Assembly: GCA_947044405.1 (NCBI GenBank)
Contig: CAMRHE010000352.1
Location: forward strand, 248,001-312,000
DNA from: Leptodactylus fallax
Taxonomy: Eukaryota; Chordata; Amphibia; Anura; Leptodactylidae
Length of the DNA: 64,000 nt
Direction of reading: 5' to 3'
A model generated the notes under the pieces. It was not told the origin of the DNA and did no database searches. It saw only the letters and a program-made list of their open reading frames with translations. Of the stretch, positions 46,071-58,114 are shown piece by piece. The translations under genes and the position numbers were made by a program. How positions within the stretch are numbered: position 1 is the stretch's first letter; each line of letters opens with the position of its first letter.

Positions 46071-46942
46071 AGTAGAAAGAAAGGCAGGGGCATATTTGGG
46101 GGAAAGGGGGTAACAGGGATATGCTTCCTTAGATGCTGAATGACAGAGGGAGCACCAACTAGTCACTTTGCCTTGGCCTTGGCTAGTACAGCGAACTTAA
46201 TCTTTGCCCTGAGTGCAAGAAAGTCTAGCTCCAGCTCTGAGAAGGAGATTGTTGTAACACTACACAAAAGTTTGGTTGGTCTTATCCATTAAATATGTCA
46301 GTAAAGACTTAAAGAACTTCAAGTGTATCTGAACTTACAACAAACTTTGTTCAAATCAGTAGTATAGTGTGTGTACAATTATTTGGATTGTATTCTGAAA
46401 TTTTTTAGAACTTTACCCCTATGCAGGCCTTTTCTGTAGTTTGCAGATGGGTGGAGACTCACTGCAATACAGTGCACACAGAAAGAAGAGGAGACTCTGC
46501 ACCCATCCCAAGACCACTCAGGACATGTAGAGAGAATTACTGACTGACCTGTACTGAAGGGAATAAATCAGTTGGGCTATGATAGAAAGTTTCTATTAAG
46601 CTTCAGGATCACACTAAACCTGTGTTTCTGTTGCTCTTGTTGTCTGTCTCCCTCTGCTTGCTCCTCCCCGTACTCTCTTCATAGATTTTTATGGACATGT
46701 GTAGTCTGAATTATGTGACATGTAGTCTGTTTTGAGATGGATATAGCTGAGATTTACAGAGTTCAACTTTGTCAATTTAGCAGTGGGAGGAGAAGCAGGT
46801 AAACAGCCTGATAAGAGAAGAAAGAAGCATTTTTCACTAATAAGATATTGTACAAAGTTTTTTTCAATTATTTTCACTATTGATTTCAGCATAGTTACCT
46901 AAAAAGTTAGTAAGTATTCAATCTGTATAGTCTTAAATAACA

Positions 46943-47413
46943 AGCATGTTTTTCTTATTCTGCACTGCAACTCCATTTTCATGAAAATCTGGATTTTATT
47001 CTTGTGCAAATTAGCTGAAAAGTGCTTTACGGGTGTTTTTTTCGTCCTGCCAGCGCTTCACTTTCTGCTCTAGATAGCGGCCCCTAACTGCCGCAAATCT
47101 CCACCCCCATCGTTTGCGTGATATCTCCTACTTTGTCAAACGTTGTCTGCAGCTGCCACCATCTGAATCATCAGGCATGCACAGTATAATACAGTGCTTG
47201 CCATGGCCGATTCAGAGCGCAGGAAGGGAGATGGCACTCAAGCAAAAGGGGATGGAGCTGGATGGCAGTTAGAGCTGGTCTTATGGAGCAGAGACCAAAG
47301 CCACAGTTGAAAACACAATGCCCCTAAAGCACTTTTACAGCTACTTTTCATAAAAATAAAACTGATTTACATGAAAATAGAGCTGCAATTCAGAATAAAA
47401 AAAAGGCATCTTT
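46943..47413. repeat. Large foldback MITE
   Basis: GCATGTTTTTCTTATTCTGC at the left is mirrored by GAATAAAAAAAAGGCATC at the right. Within the arms CTCCATTTTCATGAAAATC and its inverse also pair. The centre around CAAACGTTGTCTGC is unpaired. No coding content is seen. Confidence 0.8.
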
Positions 47414-48029
47414 GGAAGGTGTAGAAGCATCCCCACTGTCATTAGTTTGATACTGATTTTCTTGTTAACAAATTAGATGTTCTTAATCTCATGTGCACAA
47501 TGCATATTTTTTCCATGCAGAAATTTATATTTTATGAGTATTTAACCAGTTCCCCTCACTCTATAAACTTTTCATGTTGTAATTACTGAGCCCATGCAGC
47601 ATTATAATATAAAAAGACATTGGAGAAGCCCTCCACACTTCTCCTCTCCCTACCTACCGTTAGTATAGACACAGTGATAGTGAAAGCAGAGAAGCTACTG
47701 ATTCAGCAGCATTAACCTCTTAGATGCTGCAGTCAATTATGACCACAACATCTAAAGGGTTTTTTGTACCTATTGTGCACACAATCGTCCCCCATGGTGT
47801 GTTTGGGGGTGATGATATCCATTAAGGGCAACCTGGGGTCTTATCAGTGACCCTGTGTCTGCCTGATCCCATACCTGGTTGATCCTGTGCAGAAGAGAGG
47901 CTGAGGCCATTAGCTGGATGCAACATACCAGGCACTGACATGGCATATCTCTGGAAAAATTGCAATTTTACCATTTAACTTTTCTGGAAACTAAATTAAT
48001 ACAACATGCAAAAAATAAAAATGCTTGCT
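47414..48029. other. No recognisable gene
   Basis: Only a short 18S-start-like string (TACCTGGTTGATCCTGTG, about 47,872-47,889) attracts notice; it is not an rRNA gene. Confidence 0.6.
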
Positions 48030-49490
48030 ATGTTCCTTGATAGATTCTTTGAGGGGTGTAGTTTACAAAATAGGGTCATTTCTTTGGAAATTGTACTTAA
48101 CTGACAGTTCTGGGGTTCTGAAAAAGCGACATGGGGTCCAAAAACCAGTCCCTCTAAATCTACACTCCAAAACCCAAAAAGTATGGCATTCCTTCCCCTC
48201 TGAGCTTTGCTATGTGCCCAAATGGCAATTTATATCCACATATCCAAAAATTTTTTACTTAGGAAAACCCACTTTAGAAGTTTGTGTCTCTGATGACATA
48301 AAGTGGGCACAACATATAGGGCACTTAAATGGCATATTTCTTTAAAAATTTTAATTTTCACTTTGGACATTGATTTTTGGGAAGCACTCTTGGGTTCAAA
48401 ATTAGCACAAGGTTATTGAGTAAGTGAAAACTAGGAGATGGCTGCTGAGGGTGTAGTGGGCGGGCTAGCTAGGGAAACGGAGGGGGAGGGAGGGAGAAAA
48501 GTAGGGGGAGTGAGTCAGCTTTGACTGCAGCCCAAATAATTATGGCAGTTGTAGGAAAGGCACATAACAAGAAGATACAGATGTAAACAAATGCAGAGGA
48601 TGCCAGGAATTCCCAGGGAACCCAGGGATGACTTAAAATACTTCCTAAAGGTATTTGGGTACACTTATTAACTTATTAAAAGAACTAACAGACCTTTTCT
48701 GAAAATTCATTTTTTGCCCTGAAAACCCCTTTAAGTTCTTGTGAAAATGAATAGTTTGGGACTAAAGCAACTTTTTTATTGGAAAAAATGTATTTTTTAA
48801 TTTTCATGTCCCATTGTTAATAAAATCTGTAAAACAGCTGTGGGGTAAAATGCTCACTATACCCCTTGATAAATTCCTTAAGGGTGTGTAGTTTCCAAAA
48901 TGGGGTTACTTTTTAGGGTCTTCCACTGTACTGGTACTTTAGGGGCTCTGCAAATGACTGCAAATGGAAACTGCAATTTGAAAACTATTCCAAAAACTGC
49001 CCTCCAAAAACCTGTATAGCACTCTTTCTTGTCCAAGCTCCATCATGTACCCATACAGCTTTATGACCACATTTATAGTATTGCCGTGTTCAGGAGAAAT
49101 TGTGTTCTCCTTTATCCCCTTGTGAAAATGAATAGATTGGAGCTAAAACAATGCTTTATTAAAAAAAAAGGTAATTTTTCATTTTTATGTTCCAAAGTTA
49201 ATAAAATCTCTGAAACAGCTGTGGCTTACAATGCTCACTATATCCCTCAATAAATTCCTTAAGGGGTTTAGTTTCCAAAATGGGGTCACTTTTGGGGGGT
49301 TTCCATTGCACTGAAATGGCTCTGCAATGCAGGAAAATCTGATGTTTAAAAGCCCAGTGGCACTCTTTTCCTTCAGAACCCTGCCATGTGCCCAAACAGC
49401 TGTTTGCATCCACACATGAAAGAAGTGGCATAACAAATTATGTGATGAATTTTCTCCTTTAACCCCTTGTGAATGTGTAAACCTTAAGGC
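48030..49490. repeat. Array of the ~360-bp unit, partly interrupted
   Basis: Units with TTGATAAATTCCTTAAGGGG, GTAGTTTCCAAAATGGGGTC and TTAATAAAATCTGTAAAACAGC recur at about 48,030, 48,760-49,130 and 49,130-49,460. They are inverted relative to 42,775-43,500. A different repeat (about 48,400-48,740) lies between the first and second copies. The family is probably internal to piggyBac-type elements. Confidence 0.75.
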
Positions 49491-49511
49491 TAAATTATTT
49501 ACTTTATTTGT

Positions 49512-49730
49512 TTATTATGCTTACTTGTATAGCGCCATCATATTCTGCAGCGCTTTACAGACATTGACACTGTCCCATATAGGGTTCACAATCTACATTC
49601 CCTATTAGTGTGTCTTTGGCGTCTTTGGAACATACAAACTCCTTGCAGATTTTGTCCTTGACAGAATTTGAACGCAGGACTCCAGCGCTGCAAGGCTGCA
49701 GTGCTAACCAATGATTCACCGTGCCGCCCA
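49512..49730 (-). mobile_element. tRNA-derived SINE
   Basis: On the minus strand the head reads GGGCGGCACGGTGAATCATT then GGTTAGCACTGCAGC, with a B-box-like GCGTTCAAATTCTG; an A-box-like region precedes it. The body contains AAGGAGTTTGTATGTTCC and ends with GCGCTGCAGAATATGATGGC and TATACAAGTAAGC. It resembles a widespread amphibian/fish SINE. The internal RNA polymerase III promoter has mismatches. Confidence 0.8.
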
Positions 49731-49959
49731 TGTATTATTGAAAAAAAAAATGAAATTTCACCTCCATACTTTTTTTAATTCCTGTGAAACGGTTAAAGGG
49801 TTAACAAACTTCCTAAATGCGGTTTTGAACTATTTCAGGGGTGCAGTTTTGAAAATAGGGTGATTGAAAATCCCCTTCAGAACTGAAGTGGTCCCTAAAA
49901 ATGGGTTTGGGAAATTTTCTTGTAAAATGGTTTACTTACTGTTAAACTTGTAAGTCTTA

Positions 49960-50650
49960 CATAGTTACATAGTAGTTGAGGTTGGTTGAAGACACAGGTC
50001 TAAATCCTACAGTTTTGAACCAGAGGAAGGCAAAAAAAACCCCATGAGGTTGATTCCAATTGCCCCATATCAAATCCAACCCTGGATCAAATCTAAAACC
50101 CAAAGCCCACAATATTTTTTCATTCTAGAAAGGCATCCAGGTCCTCCCTGAATTTGGATAACGTATCCTCCATCACCACATCCCGTGGCACTGAGTTCCA
50201 TAACCTCGCTGCCCTTACAATAAAGAATCTCTGTCTATGTTTATGGTGACATGTTCTCTCCTTTAGAAGTAGACAATGTCCCCTTGTCACTGTTACCAAC
50301 CTAGGAGTAAAAAGATCATTAGAAAGTTCTTTGTGCTGTCCCTTCATGTATTTGTACATTGTTATCAGTTCTCCCCGTATATGTCTTTTTTTTCTAAACT
50401 GAATAACCCCAAGTTTGTTAATCTGTCGATGTACTCTAATCCACCCATCCCCTCAATTGTCTTGGTTGCCCTTCTGTGCACTCTCTCTAGTTCAATTATG
50501 TCCTTTTGTTCATCAGAGTCCAAAATTGAGCACAATAGTCTATGTGTGGCTGTATCAGTGATTTGTATACAGTAGAGGCATAACTATGTTCTTGTCATGA
50601 AAATCTATGCCTCTTTTAAAGCATCCTATAATTTTATTTGCCATTTGCCA
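49960..50650 (-). pseudogene. CR1-like LINE, C-terminus of ORF2 and 3' tail
   Basis: On the minus strand the end of ORF2 reads HIDYCAQFWTL, IELERVHRRATKTI, YIDRLTNLGLFSLE, TMYKYMKGQ and RLWNSVPRDVVMEDTLSKFR, the conserved C-terminal blocks of CR1 proteins after the RT. A 3' UTR follows and ends near 49,960 in GTTGAACCTCAACTACTATG-like sequence with an octamer-type tail (CTATGTAACTATGTAAG). Stops and frame changes are present upstream of 50,360. It is a 5'-truncated copy. Confidence 0.88.
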
Positions 50651-51316
50651 TCACTAAGACTGAAGCCCCGCATTGTGAAAACGCAGCGTTTTTGCCGTTG
50701 TGGAAAAGGCACAGCAAAAAATGCTGCATTTTACAGTATCTGCAAAGTGAATGGGATTCTGGTTAATCATGTCCACACATTGCAGAAAAAAAAATTTGCA
50801 GCAGAAATTTGCATTTTTAAAGATATAAACAAGAGCTATGGTAGATAATATTTATTAACAAATTTTGGTGGTATGACTATATGATATGCAGAGCATTTTA
50901 CATTTTTAAATTTGCCAATTTTTCCAAATTTTCTATTATTTCATAAATAAATGCAAAAAAATACCACTTTTACAACTAACATAAAGTACCATGTGTCACA
51001 AATGTGTCACGAAAAAACGTTCTCTAAACGCATTGCATTTTTTTCCACAGTGTTTTTCATTGCAATTTTGCTGCAATTTTCTCAATTTTTCAAAAGCACC
51101 ATGCTGCAGAAAAGTTCCTTATTTTGTTGCAGATTTTGCAGCAAATTTTTGAGCCAAAGCCAGGAGTGGATTCAGCAGAAGAGAAAGGTGTAAGTGCTTC
51201 CCTTAGATTTTCCATTTCATTGGTAGCACAGCAAAATCTGCAACAAAAAAAGGCAGCTTTTCTGCAAAGTGGATCCTTTGTGAGCATTTCCGCAGGTAAA
51301 ATTGACATGCTTTCAT
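50651..51316. repeat. Foldback MITE-type repeats flanking a LINE
   Basis: The GCCCCGCATTGTGAAAACGC / GCAGCGTTTTTGCCG motif and AGCCAAAGCCAGGAGTGGAT are those of the MITEs at 31,830 and 32,608. An unrelated segment near 50,840-51,020 matches the start of the element at 42,091 in inverse. These are nested dispersed repeats with no coding content. Confidence 0.6.
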
Positions 51317-53600
51317 AATAATAATAATAATAATCCTTTAATAGTCCCACCATGGGGAAATTCAGTGTGTTACAGCAGCAAAGTTAAGCAATACAAATAC
51401 AACATATAAAAGAATGTTCCAAGTTAGATGCATTTCATTGATAGTAGACAGACAGATAAGAAGTAGTGGGGGGGGGGGATATCCCAAACAGAAAGATATT
51501 CCAGTTCTCTGTATGGACTAATCTCCGCTTAGGTCGGTGTTGGTTGTAAAGCCTGACCGCAGTGGGGAGGAAATACTTCAGATAGCACTCCTTCTCACAC
51601 TTAGGGCGAAGTAGTCGGTCACTGACAGTACGGACCAGCGCTATCATGGTCTCATGCATGGGATGGGACTTATTCTCCCGCATGGAGCTCACCACGGACA
51701 GTATCCTTCTGTCACCCACCACCTACACTGGGTCCAGAGGGCTCCCCAGGACAAAGCTGGCCCATCTAATCAGCTTGCCAAGTTTATTTCTATCCCTGGT
51801 TGATATACTGCTCCCCCAGCAGACCACTCCAAGGAAGATGGCTGATGCCACTACCGAGTTGAAAAAAGTCCTAAGAAGTGCCCCCTGGACACCAAAGGCT
51901 CTCAGCCTCCTAAGCAGGTAGAGCCTGCTGTGGCCCTTCTTGTACAGGACCTCCATGTGATCTGGCCAGTCCAGCTTATTATTAAGGCGCATACCCAGGT
52001 ACTTATAGGTGTTGACAATCTCGATGCTTGTCCCTTGGATGTCCACTGGTTTAGGAGGGCATCCACATTTATGGAAGTCCACCACCATCTCCTTGGTCTT
52101 CCCAGCGTTAATCTTCAGGTGGTTCCGCGGGCACCAGTCCACAAAATCCCAAATCAATTCTCTGTACTCCCTGTCATCATTGTCTGTGATGAGACCTACT
52201 ATTGCCAACTCATCAGAATACTTCTGTAGGTAGCAGCTGGATGAGTTACACCTAAAATCTGCAGTGTACAGTGTGAAGAGGAAAGGGGCAAGAACTGTAC
52301 CCTGAGGTGCCCCCGTAGTCTAGGATCCAGTTGAGAGGTGATGGTCTACTCCAGCAAGGGCCAGCTTGTCTCTCAGTAGTCCTGGCTGTATGGTGTTAAA
52401 AGCACTGGAGAAATCAAAGAACATTATTCTCACCATGTTCCCTGGTTTCTCCAGGTGAGAAAGAGCCCTGTGCAGAAGGTGGATGATGGCATCATCCACC
52501 CCAATGCCTGGCTGATACACAAACTGGAGAGGGTCCATAGGGGGGCTCACTAGAGGGCGGGGATGTGTGAGAACCAATCTCTCTAAGATCTTCATCAAGT
52601 GGGATGTCAATGCTACAGGTCTGTAGTCCTTGAGGTCCATAGGGTGAGGTTTCTTTGGAACTGGTACCACACAGGAAGATTTCCATAATTCAGGGAAAAT
52701 TTCCAGTTTCAGGTTCATATTAAACATACATGTAATGATACTACACAGCTGATCCCCACAAGCTTTAATTAGTCTTGCACTGATGTTATCTGGCCCTGCT
52801 GCTTTCCCCACCTTGATCTTTTTCAGCTCTTTTCTCACCTGGGCACGTGTGAAGGTCAGACTGTGGTCAGATAAAGACGGATTTCTGGATTTACTGGTCT
52901 GGTGGGAAGTAGCCGCAGGAGGTGAAGTCAGGGGGAACTAAAGGACATGCTGGGGTGGGAGGAGCTGGTGTGTGATCAAATCTATTGAAAAATAGATTTA
53001 GTTCGTTAAGCCAATTAACAGCTGCCTCTATGTGGGAGACAGACTGTCTATGACCCAAAATTGACTTAGACCCATCCCAGACTCCCCTTATGTCTTTTCT
53101 TTCCATTTGTTTTTCCATATTTTTCTTATAATTGGATTTATCCTGCCTGATTTGACGCCTAAGCTCATTCTGTACCTCTCTCAGCCCCTCCTTATCTCTT
53201 GTCTTGAATGCCATCTTTTTCTCTTTAAGTAATGCTTTTATATCAGAATTACTCCATGGTTTGTTGTTAGAGAAGCACCTCACCACTTTTGTGGGTACTG
53301 TGTTTTCCACACAAAAATTAATGTAGTCTGTTATGTAGTGTGTGAGTCCTTCTATATCTTCCCCATAAGAATCCTGCAGCACTTCCCATGAGGTTGTGTC
53401 AAAACAGTCCCTCAGAGCCTCATCACTCTCCTCAGACAATATCCTCACTATGCGGGTGACAGCTGGTTCTCTACGTACAAGTGGCTTGTACACAGGTCAG
53501 AGATGCACCAGGTTGTGTTCTGATCTTTCCAGGGGTGGTAGGGCTGATGAGTTATATGCCTCCCTCGCATTAGCAAAGAACAAGTCTAATGTTTTGTTGT
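51317..53600 (-). pseudogene. Rex1/Babar-like LINE (L2 group), 5'-truncated ORF2
   Basis: On the minus strand a linker region (53,493-52,891; KPWSNSDIKALLKEKKMAFK) leads to reverse transcriptase (52,838-52,320; KVGKAAGPDNISARLIKACG, LKDYRPVALTSHLMKILERL, FFDFSSAFNTIQP). The palm continues as GAPQGTVLAPFLF and then KYSDELAIVGLI. The catalytic YADD/FADD box therefore reads YSDE. C-terminal parts lie at 52,208-51,435 (LKINAGKTKEMVVDF, YKYLGMRLNNKLDW). The 3' end at about 51,317-51,340 is a short (ATT)n tail, as in Rex1-like elements. Several frameshifts and stops are present. Confidence 0.88.
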
Positions 53601-53810
53601 TTAATGACATTCACTTTGCTGGTACTGCAAAACACAGTGTTTTCGCAATGTGGGGCTTCGGCCTTAGTGACCAGTGCCAGGCAGCAGCTGCCATGGCAAA
53701 TAAAATTATGGGATGCATCAAAACAGGCATAGATTTTTACTTTACTGGTACTGCAAAACGCAACGTTTTTTTTTTCTACTGCGTTTCTGCAGCAGGCAAA
53801 ACACTACTAC
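53601..53810. repeat. Mixed short repeat pieces
   Basis: A fragment of the GCATTGTGAAAACGC MITE family surrounds a short CR1-like piece (CQAAAAMANKIMGCIKTGID on the plus strand, about 53,670-53,730). Confidence 0.6.
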
Positions 53811-54699
53811 CTTTACATCCCACCAGCAGCACAATGATGGGGTATTTCTGCCCTTGTGTGCTGGTAGGATAGTATGGAATTTTTAACAATACCTATAAAT
53901 AGTTAATTAATTACACCCTTCCCCTTCTCCAGTATAAGGAAAGAAGAACCTCCCCCCCAACTATGTTTTTTTCTGCCCTGTGTGCTGAGACAGTTGGGGG
54001 GAAGGCTCTTGCTTCCCCATACTTTTTTCATTGTATTTATTACTTTTTTTTCATTTTCTCTTTTTAAAAGTCTTTCCTACCTTCCTGCCTTTCGTCCCTG
54101 GTTAAGGCATTTTCTGGCTGGGTCTGTTCAGCATTTCTTCTGGATTCGGTCACGCTCCAGCCAGTGCTGAAGGTATTCCAAGTTCTTTCCGACGGAAATG
54201 ACTTCAGATGATGTTCCCTCCTCTGGCGTTCTTGGAGGTAGTTCCAGTGCAGTATGTGTTCCTGGCGCTGGATATGACGTTCTGCCTCATCACTGCATTC
54301 CAGATCAGTTTTTTTCTTGCCAGTAGTATATCAAACATAAGGAAATGACCCCTACTCGGGTCAGGTGACTACTTTTCTTCAGGAGGGGGAAATATTAATT
54401 ACATCAACAGAGGATTAAAAGATCAGATATTTAAAGTTCTTAATTAACTTTATTAAAAAAAAAAAACTTTATTTAAAAAAAGGGGGGACAGAAAACCAAC
54501 AGGAAGTAATCTGGGGAAGTTCAGCCCTTCCTATATAAGGATCTTCCTCAGTTTGTCTGGCCAAGCAATAGTTTTCTATTGTGATTGCTGGTTGGATTGT
54601 GTATACTTCCCGTTTTGTTACACACGTACTCTTATCATTGGAGGTAAAGACAATTCAGTTTTTCCTTCTCTCCTTTTTAGACTCAGCTCTCCAGCCTCT

Positions 54700-55671
54700 G
54701 GGGATCATGAATCTTTTAGGAAGAAGTCTTACTCTAAACAAAGACATTTTTCCAGTAGAGTCTGCAAAATTCCAGTACCTGAAGAGTATGAACATAACAC
54801 CTGCTATCAGTGTTGACCCAAGGAGCCCTCTGATGAACCTTCTATGAGAGACGTTGTCATCTGGGTAAAAGAATTCATCCAGGACTTGATGCAGGAATTA
54901 AAAGATACATTTGCACATCTGTCTTAGAGGTCTAGAAATACTGAGCCATCCAGGTCTGTTATCTGCTTGGAGGAGGAATTCTGAGTACTGGATGAAACCA
55001 ACCTTTCCTCTGAAGACTCAGAATTTAATGTTGCTAAGCCGCTTTTTCCTGTGGAAAACATCCAGAGGTTTATAAAATCCATCAGGTCAGGCAACCATGA
55101 TGTTGATCCTGGTGAAGCTCCAGAGTCAGAATGGAAGCATCTGGAGAAAGCTTTTGTACTATACAGAAGATTTAAGACCATCTTTTACATCTCAGAGGAT
55201 CAGTACAAGAAGTGGGGTCCACCGCCGAAAGTTAATATGGCACTTGCAAAACTTTCATGCCGCACTATAGTACCTTCAGAGGACGGATCAAATCTACAGG
55301 ATCCAATGGACAGGCTTGCTGAGTGTTCTTTGAGAAGGTCATATTCAGCCGCCTCCGCCCAGTGCTCTGTTGGGATCGCTTCCAATGAGGTTGTAAGCAA
55401 GCTATGTGCAGACATTTCCCAGTTGCGGAAATACATTGATTCCGGTGTTTCCAAAGACAACCTGCTATCATCCATGAAAAGCAACTGTCTAGAGGCTGAC
55501 TTCTTGAATGAAGCTTCCATGCAGAAGGTGAAGTTGCCACCTAAAGCCAGGGCTTTGAGCACTGCTGCCTGTAAACCATTGTGGCTCAAACCATGGATGG
55601 CTGACAACACCTCAAAATTTAACATCTGCAGTTTTCTATATGAGCCAGGCAAACTGTTCAATCAAGGGTAG
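54700..55671 (+). pseudogene. DIRS gag-like ORF1
   Basis: The frame is open from 55,051 to 55,671 and can be followed back to about 54,700 through a few stops (VPEEYEHNTCYQC). The conserved block WGPPPKVNMALAKLSCRT and LQDPMDRLAECSLRRSYSAA is the DIRS ORF1 signature pattern (PPKVD … KDPxDR). The N-terminal part is acidic. The protein would form the particle. It lies directly upstream of RT, as in DIRS elements. Confidence 0.85.
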
Positions 55672-55929
55672 TCTACAAGAAGTAGGCCTACAAGAAAGGT
55701 AAGTCCCATCCACAAACATTTCGTGGTTGTCGCAGACAGTGGAGGAGAAGTCAATCACCTCAAAGACCTTAGCAGTCAAGAGGTCAGAACCAGGGGTGTT
55801 CCAGATTTCAGAGGAGAAATCCAGCCCATCAGAATTCCAGAGGAGAGGGGAAACCAAAAAAGCCGGAGTTTTGATGGTCAGCTACCTCCTCCAAGCTTGG
55901 ATATTCCTGTGGGCGGTCATCTCTCTTTC

Positions 55930-56945
55930 TTTCTAGGGTAAGCAAGATCTCAGATCCTTGGTTCTAGACATATTTTGGTCCAGGTATCTGCTTCCCCAGG
56001 ACAGATTTATTCGGACTTCCTGTCTTCCTACCATCCACCAGGAAGTTCTTCAAAAGTCAGTAGAGGAATATCTACAGAAGCATGTATTGGATGTGGTTCC
56101 GGTTCCTCATCGAGGGTCTGACGTCTATTCTCCATTCTTCCAGACTGGAGAACGATTATCGACCTAGGATACAGCAACAGACACATCTTCAAAAGAAGAT
56201 TTCACATGGAGACAGTAGGATCTGTCATATCTATTCTACAACAGGGAGATTACATGGCCACGCCCAACCTCAAGGATGCTTATCTACAGTACATGTTATG
56301 ATTTTTCCTCCATAAAGGAAATATTTGAAGATCACTGGGGCACTTAAAACACCTTCGGTTTACCTCTCTCCCTTTCAGAATAACATCAGCTACCTATGCT
56401 ACCAAGGTGGTATCTTCAGTCTCTCCGGACCTCAGAGTCCAAGGAATATCCATAATTCCACATCTGGAAGATTGGGTAATAAAAGCTTCCTCCAATTTAG
56501 GCCTTCAGCAGCACCTATGGACCACTCTCAATTTTCTCCAAAGTTTAGGTTAGATAATAAATTTGGACAAGTCTCAGAGAGTTCCAGCAACCCAGAAGAA
56601 GTTTCTTGGGTTCATAATAGATTCCAGCCTGATGATGGTTTCCCTACCTCCTTCCACAAAGAAGAGAATCATGGCAGCCACAAAGTTCCTGACCACTCCT
56701 CATCCGCTTACCATCAGGATGGGTATGAAAGTTTTGGGGCTTATGTCAACAGCCGCAGATATGGTTCCATGGGCCCTCTGTCATCTCCGTCCACTCCAGA
56801 GGGAGTGGTAGGAGGAGGTTTTGAATCACAGTCCCAGTGGACTGGACAAGTTCTCCCTGTCTCAGGAATCCAATCTATCCCTCAAAAGGTGGATACATCT
56901 GAAAGACGGGAAGTCCACAGTCCAACCTTTTTGGACCCTGTTGAC
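55930..56945 (+). pseudogene. DIRS reverse transcriptase, degraded
   Basis: The plus strand reads VLQKSVEEYLQKHVLDVVPV and then GSDVYSPFF, the first RT block of DIRS elements. Fragments after this (KDAYLQ-like at 56,270, FLGFIIDSSLMMVSLP at 56,590-56,640) are spread over different frames with many stops. The element ends abruptly at the following MITE. It has no function as it stands. Confidence 0.8.
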
Positions 56946-57583
56946 TAGATATGAGCGAATCAAAGCTGACAAAGTGGAATTTGATCCGAATTTCAGGAAA
57001 TATTCGATTCGCAAGGAATCCAGATTTCCTCACACTTTGTGGTAATGAATCGCATTTTTTCATAAAATGGCTGCTGCACGTTAGGACATGGGGCAAGGAA
57101 CTCTGGGAACACAGGATCACCCACAATGCCATGCGTGCATCCAATCAGCAGCCAGCCAGCCCTGTGATGTCACAGCCCTTTAACCCCCTTCACGACCGTC
57201 CACCGCATCGGGAGTGGGTGTTAGCTGTAACTGACAGCTAACACCCTGCTCCATAACCCCCAGTCGGAGCACAGCACATCCAAGGGGTTCCGCCATGCTA
57301 CATGTTCCCCTTGTCACCTCCCCGCAGCGAGATCGGGTGGTGTCGATATGCATCTTCTGGCCAGTGATCCCGGGCTGCTAGTAGCCACCAGTACCTGGTT
57401 GATCCTGCCCAGAAGTGAGGAAGTATATAGTGCTGAACCAGCAATTCTATTCCACTATACAGGCTCTCTGCAACCAGGAAATAGCTGTTTTTTTAACGCG
57501 ATTTGCCGCAAATGAATTCAGATCGTATTGGAAAATTCGACAAAGCTGCCGAATCGAATTTTTGAAAAATTCGCTCATCTCTA
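56946..57583. repeat. MITE with TAGAGATGAGCGAA-type ends
   Basis: The left end TAGATATGAGCGAATC is mirrored by the right end TTCGCTCATCTCTA, with longer imperfect arms (ATTCGATTCGC and inverse). The interior carries a string close to the start of 18S rRNA at 57,392-57,409. There is no coding content. Confidence 0.85.
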
Positions 57584-57690
57584 ATTATGATGTTAATATG
57601 ATTTCCCTTAGTCCCAACAGCAGCACAATGATGGGGTATTTCTGCCCTTGTGTGCTGGTAGGACAGTATGGAATTTTTAATAATACATAT
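57584..57690 (-). mobile_element. DIRS-like retroelement B, terminal piece (left of the LTR insertion)
   Basis: TGATGTTAATATGATTTCCC and CCCAACAGCAGCACAATGAT match, inverted, the segment at about 62,480-62,525. The stretch TATGGAATTTTTAATAATAC corresponds to 53,877-53,897. It ends at ATAT, the target duplication of the inserted LTR element, and continues at 62,362. Confidence 0.75.
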
Positions 57691-58114
57691 TGTGATAATT
57701 TGGGGAATTAAACTCAAAATGGCGGCTGCTCCTGGTCCGGACAGCGGTGGTTCATGGTACTGGGCGCCAGAAAGATAGCTTTCAGACGGTCCAAGCGTAA
57801 ATAAAAGTGGCTTTATTCAGCTTAACTGCAACACAGCAAAACAACAAAAAACCTATGCCACAGTTAGGGCCTAACTCACTCCTTGAGCCCCTAACTGTCC
57901 TGACTGTTGCTCAGCTCTAGCAACAGACCTCTGTGGACGCCAGCCCTGTGGGACAGAGCCTCTCTCTCCGTCCTCGCTGGTCCACTACTTCCTGCTTCCT
58001 GCAGGATGCTCCAGCCCCTCTGGAGTTACACGCCACCACCCAAAGGCGTGGCTGAGGGCCTTTTCTGGCCTGGCCTGGGTCGCTCAACAGCGCCCTCTGG
58101 CTCACATACTTACA
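57691..58114 (-). promoter_or_regulatory. 3' LTR of the myosin-carrying element
   Basis: Minus-strand orientation, TGTAAGTATG to TTATCACA. AATAAA on that strand is at 57,812-57,817. It differs from the 5' LTR at about five sites. Confidence 0.93.

Larger units (their letters stand above)
53811..56945 (+). mobile_element. DIRS-like retroelement, left part (A)
   Basis: It begins with a terminal segment (CATCCCACCAGCAGCACAAT … GTGTGCTGGTAGGATAG) that is also found at the other DIRS fragment (57,595 and 62,535), then carries gag and reverse transcriptase remains on the plus strand. No tyrosine recombinase is present, because the element is cut at 56,945 by a MITE. Confidence 0.85.

Noticed and set aside
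49512..49730. Functional tRNA gene
   Set aside because: Only the box A/B-like head is tRNA-like; the rest is SINE body and no cloverleaf can be completed.
57392..57409. 18S rRNA gene
   Set aside because: Only 18 bases match; the following sequence is unrelated MITE interior.
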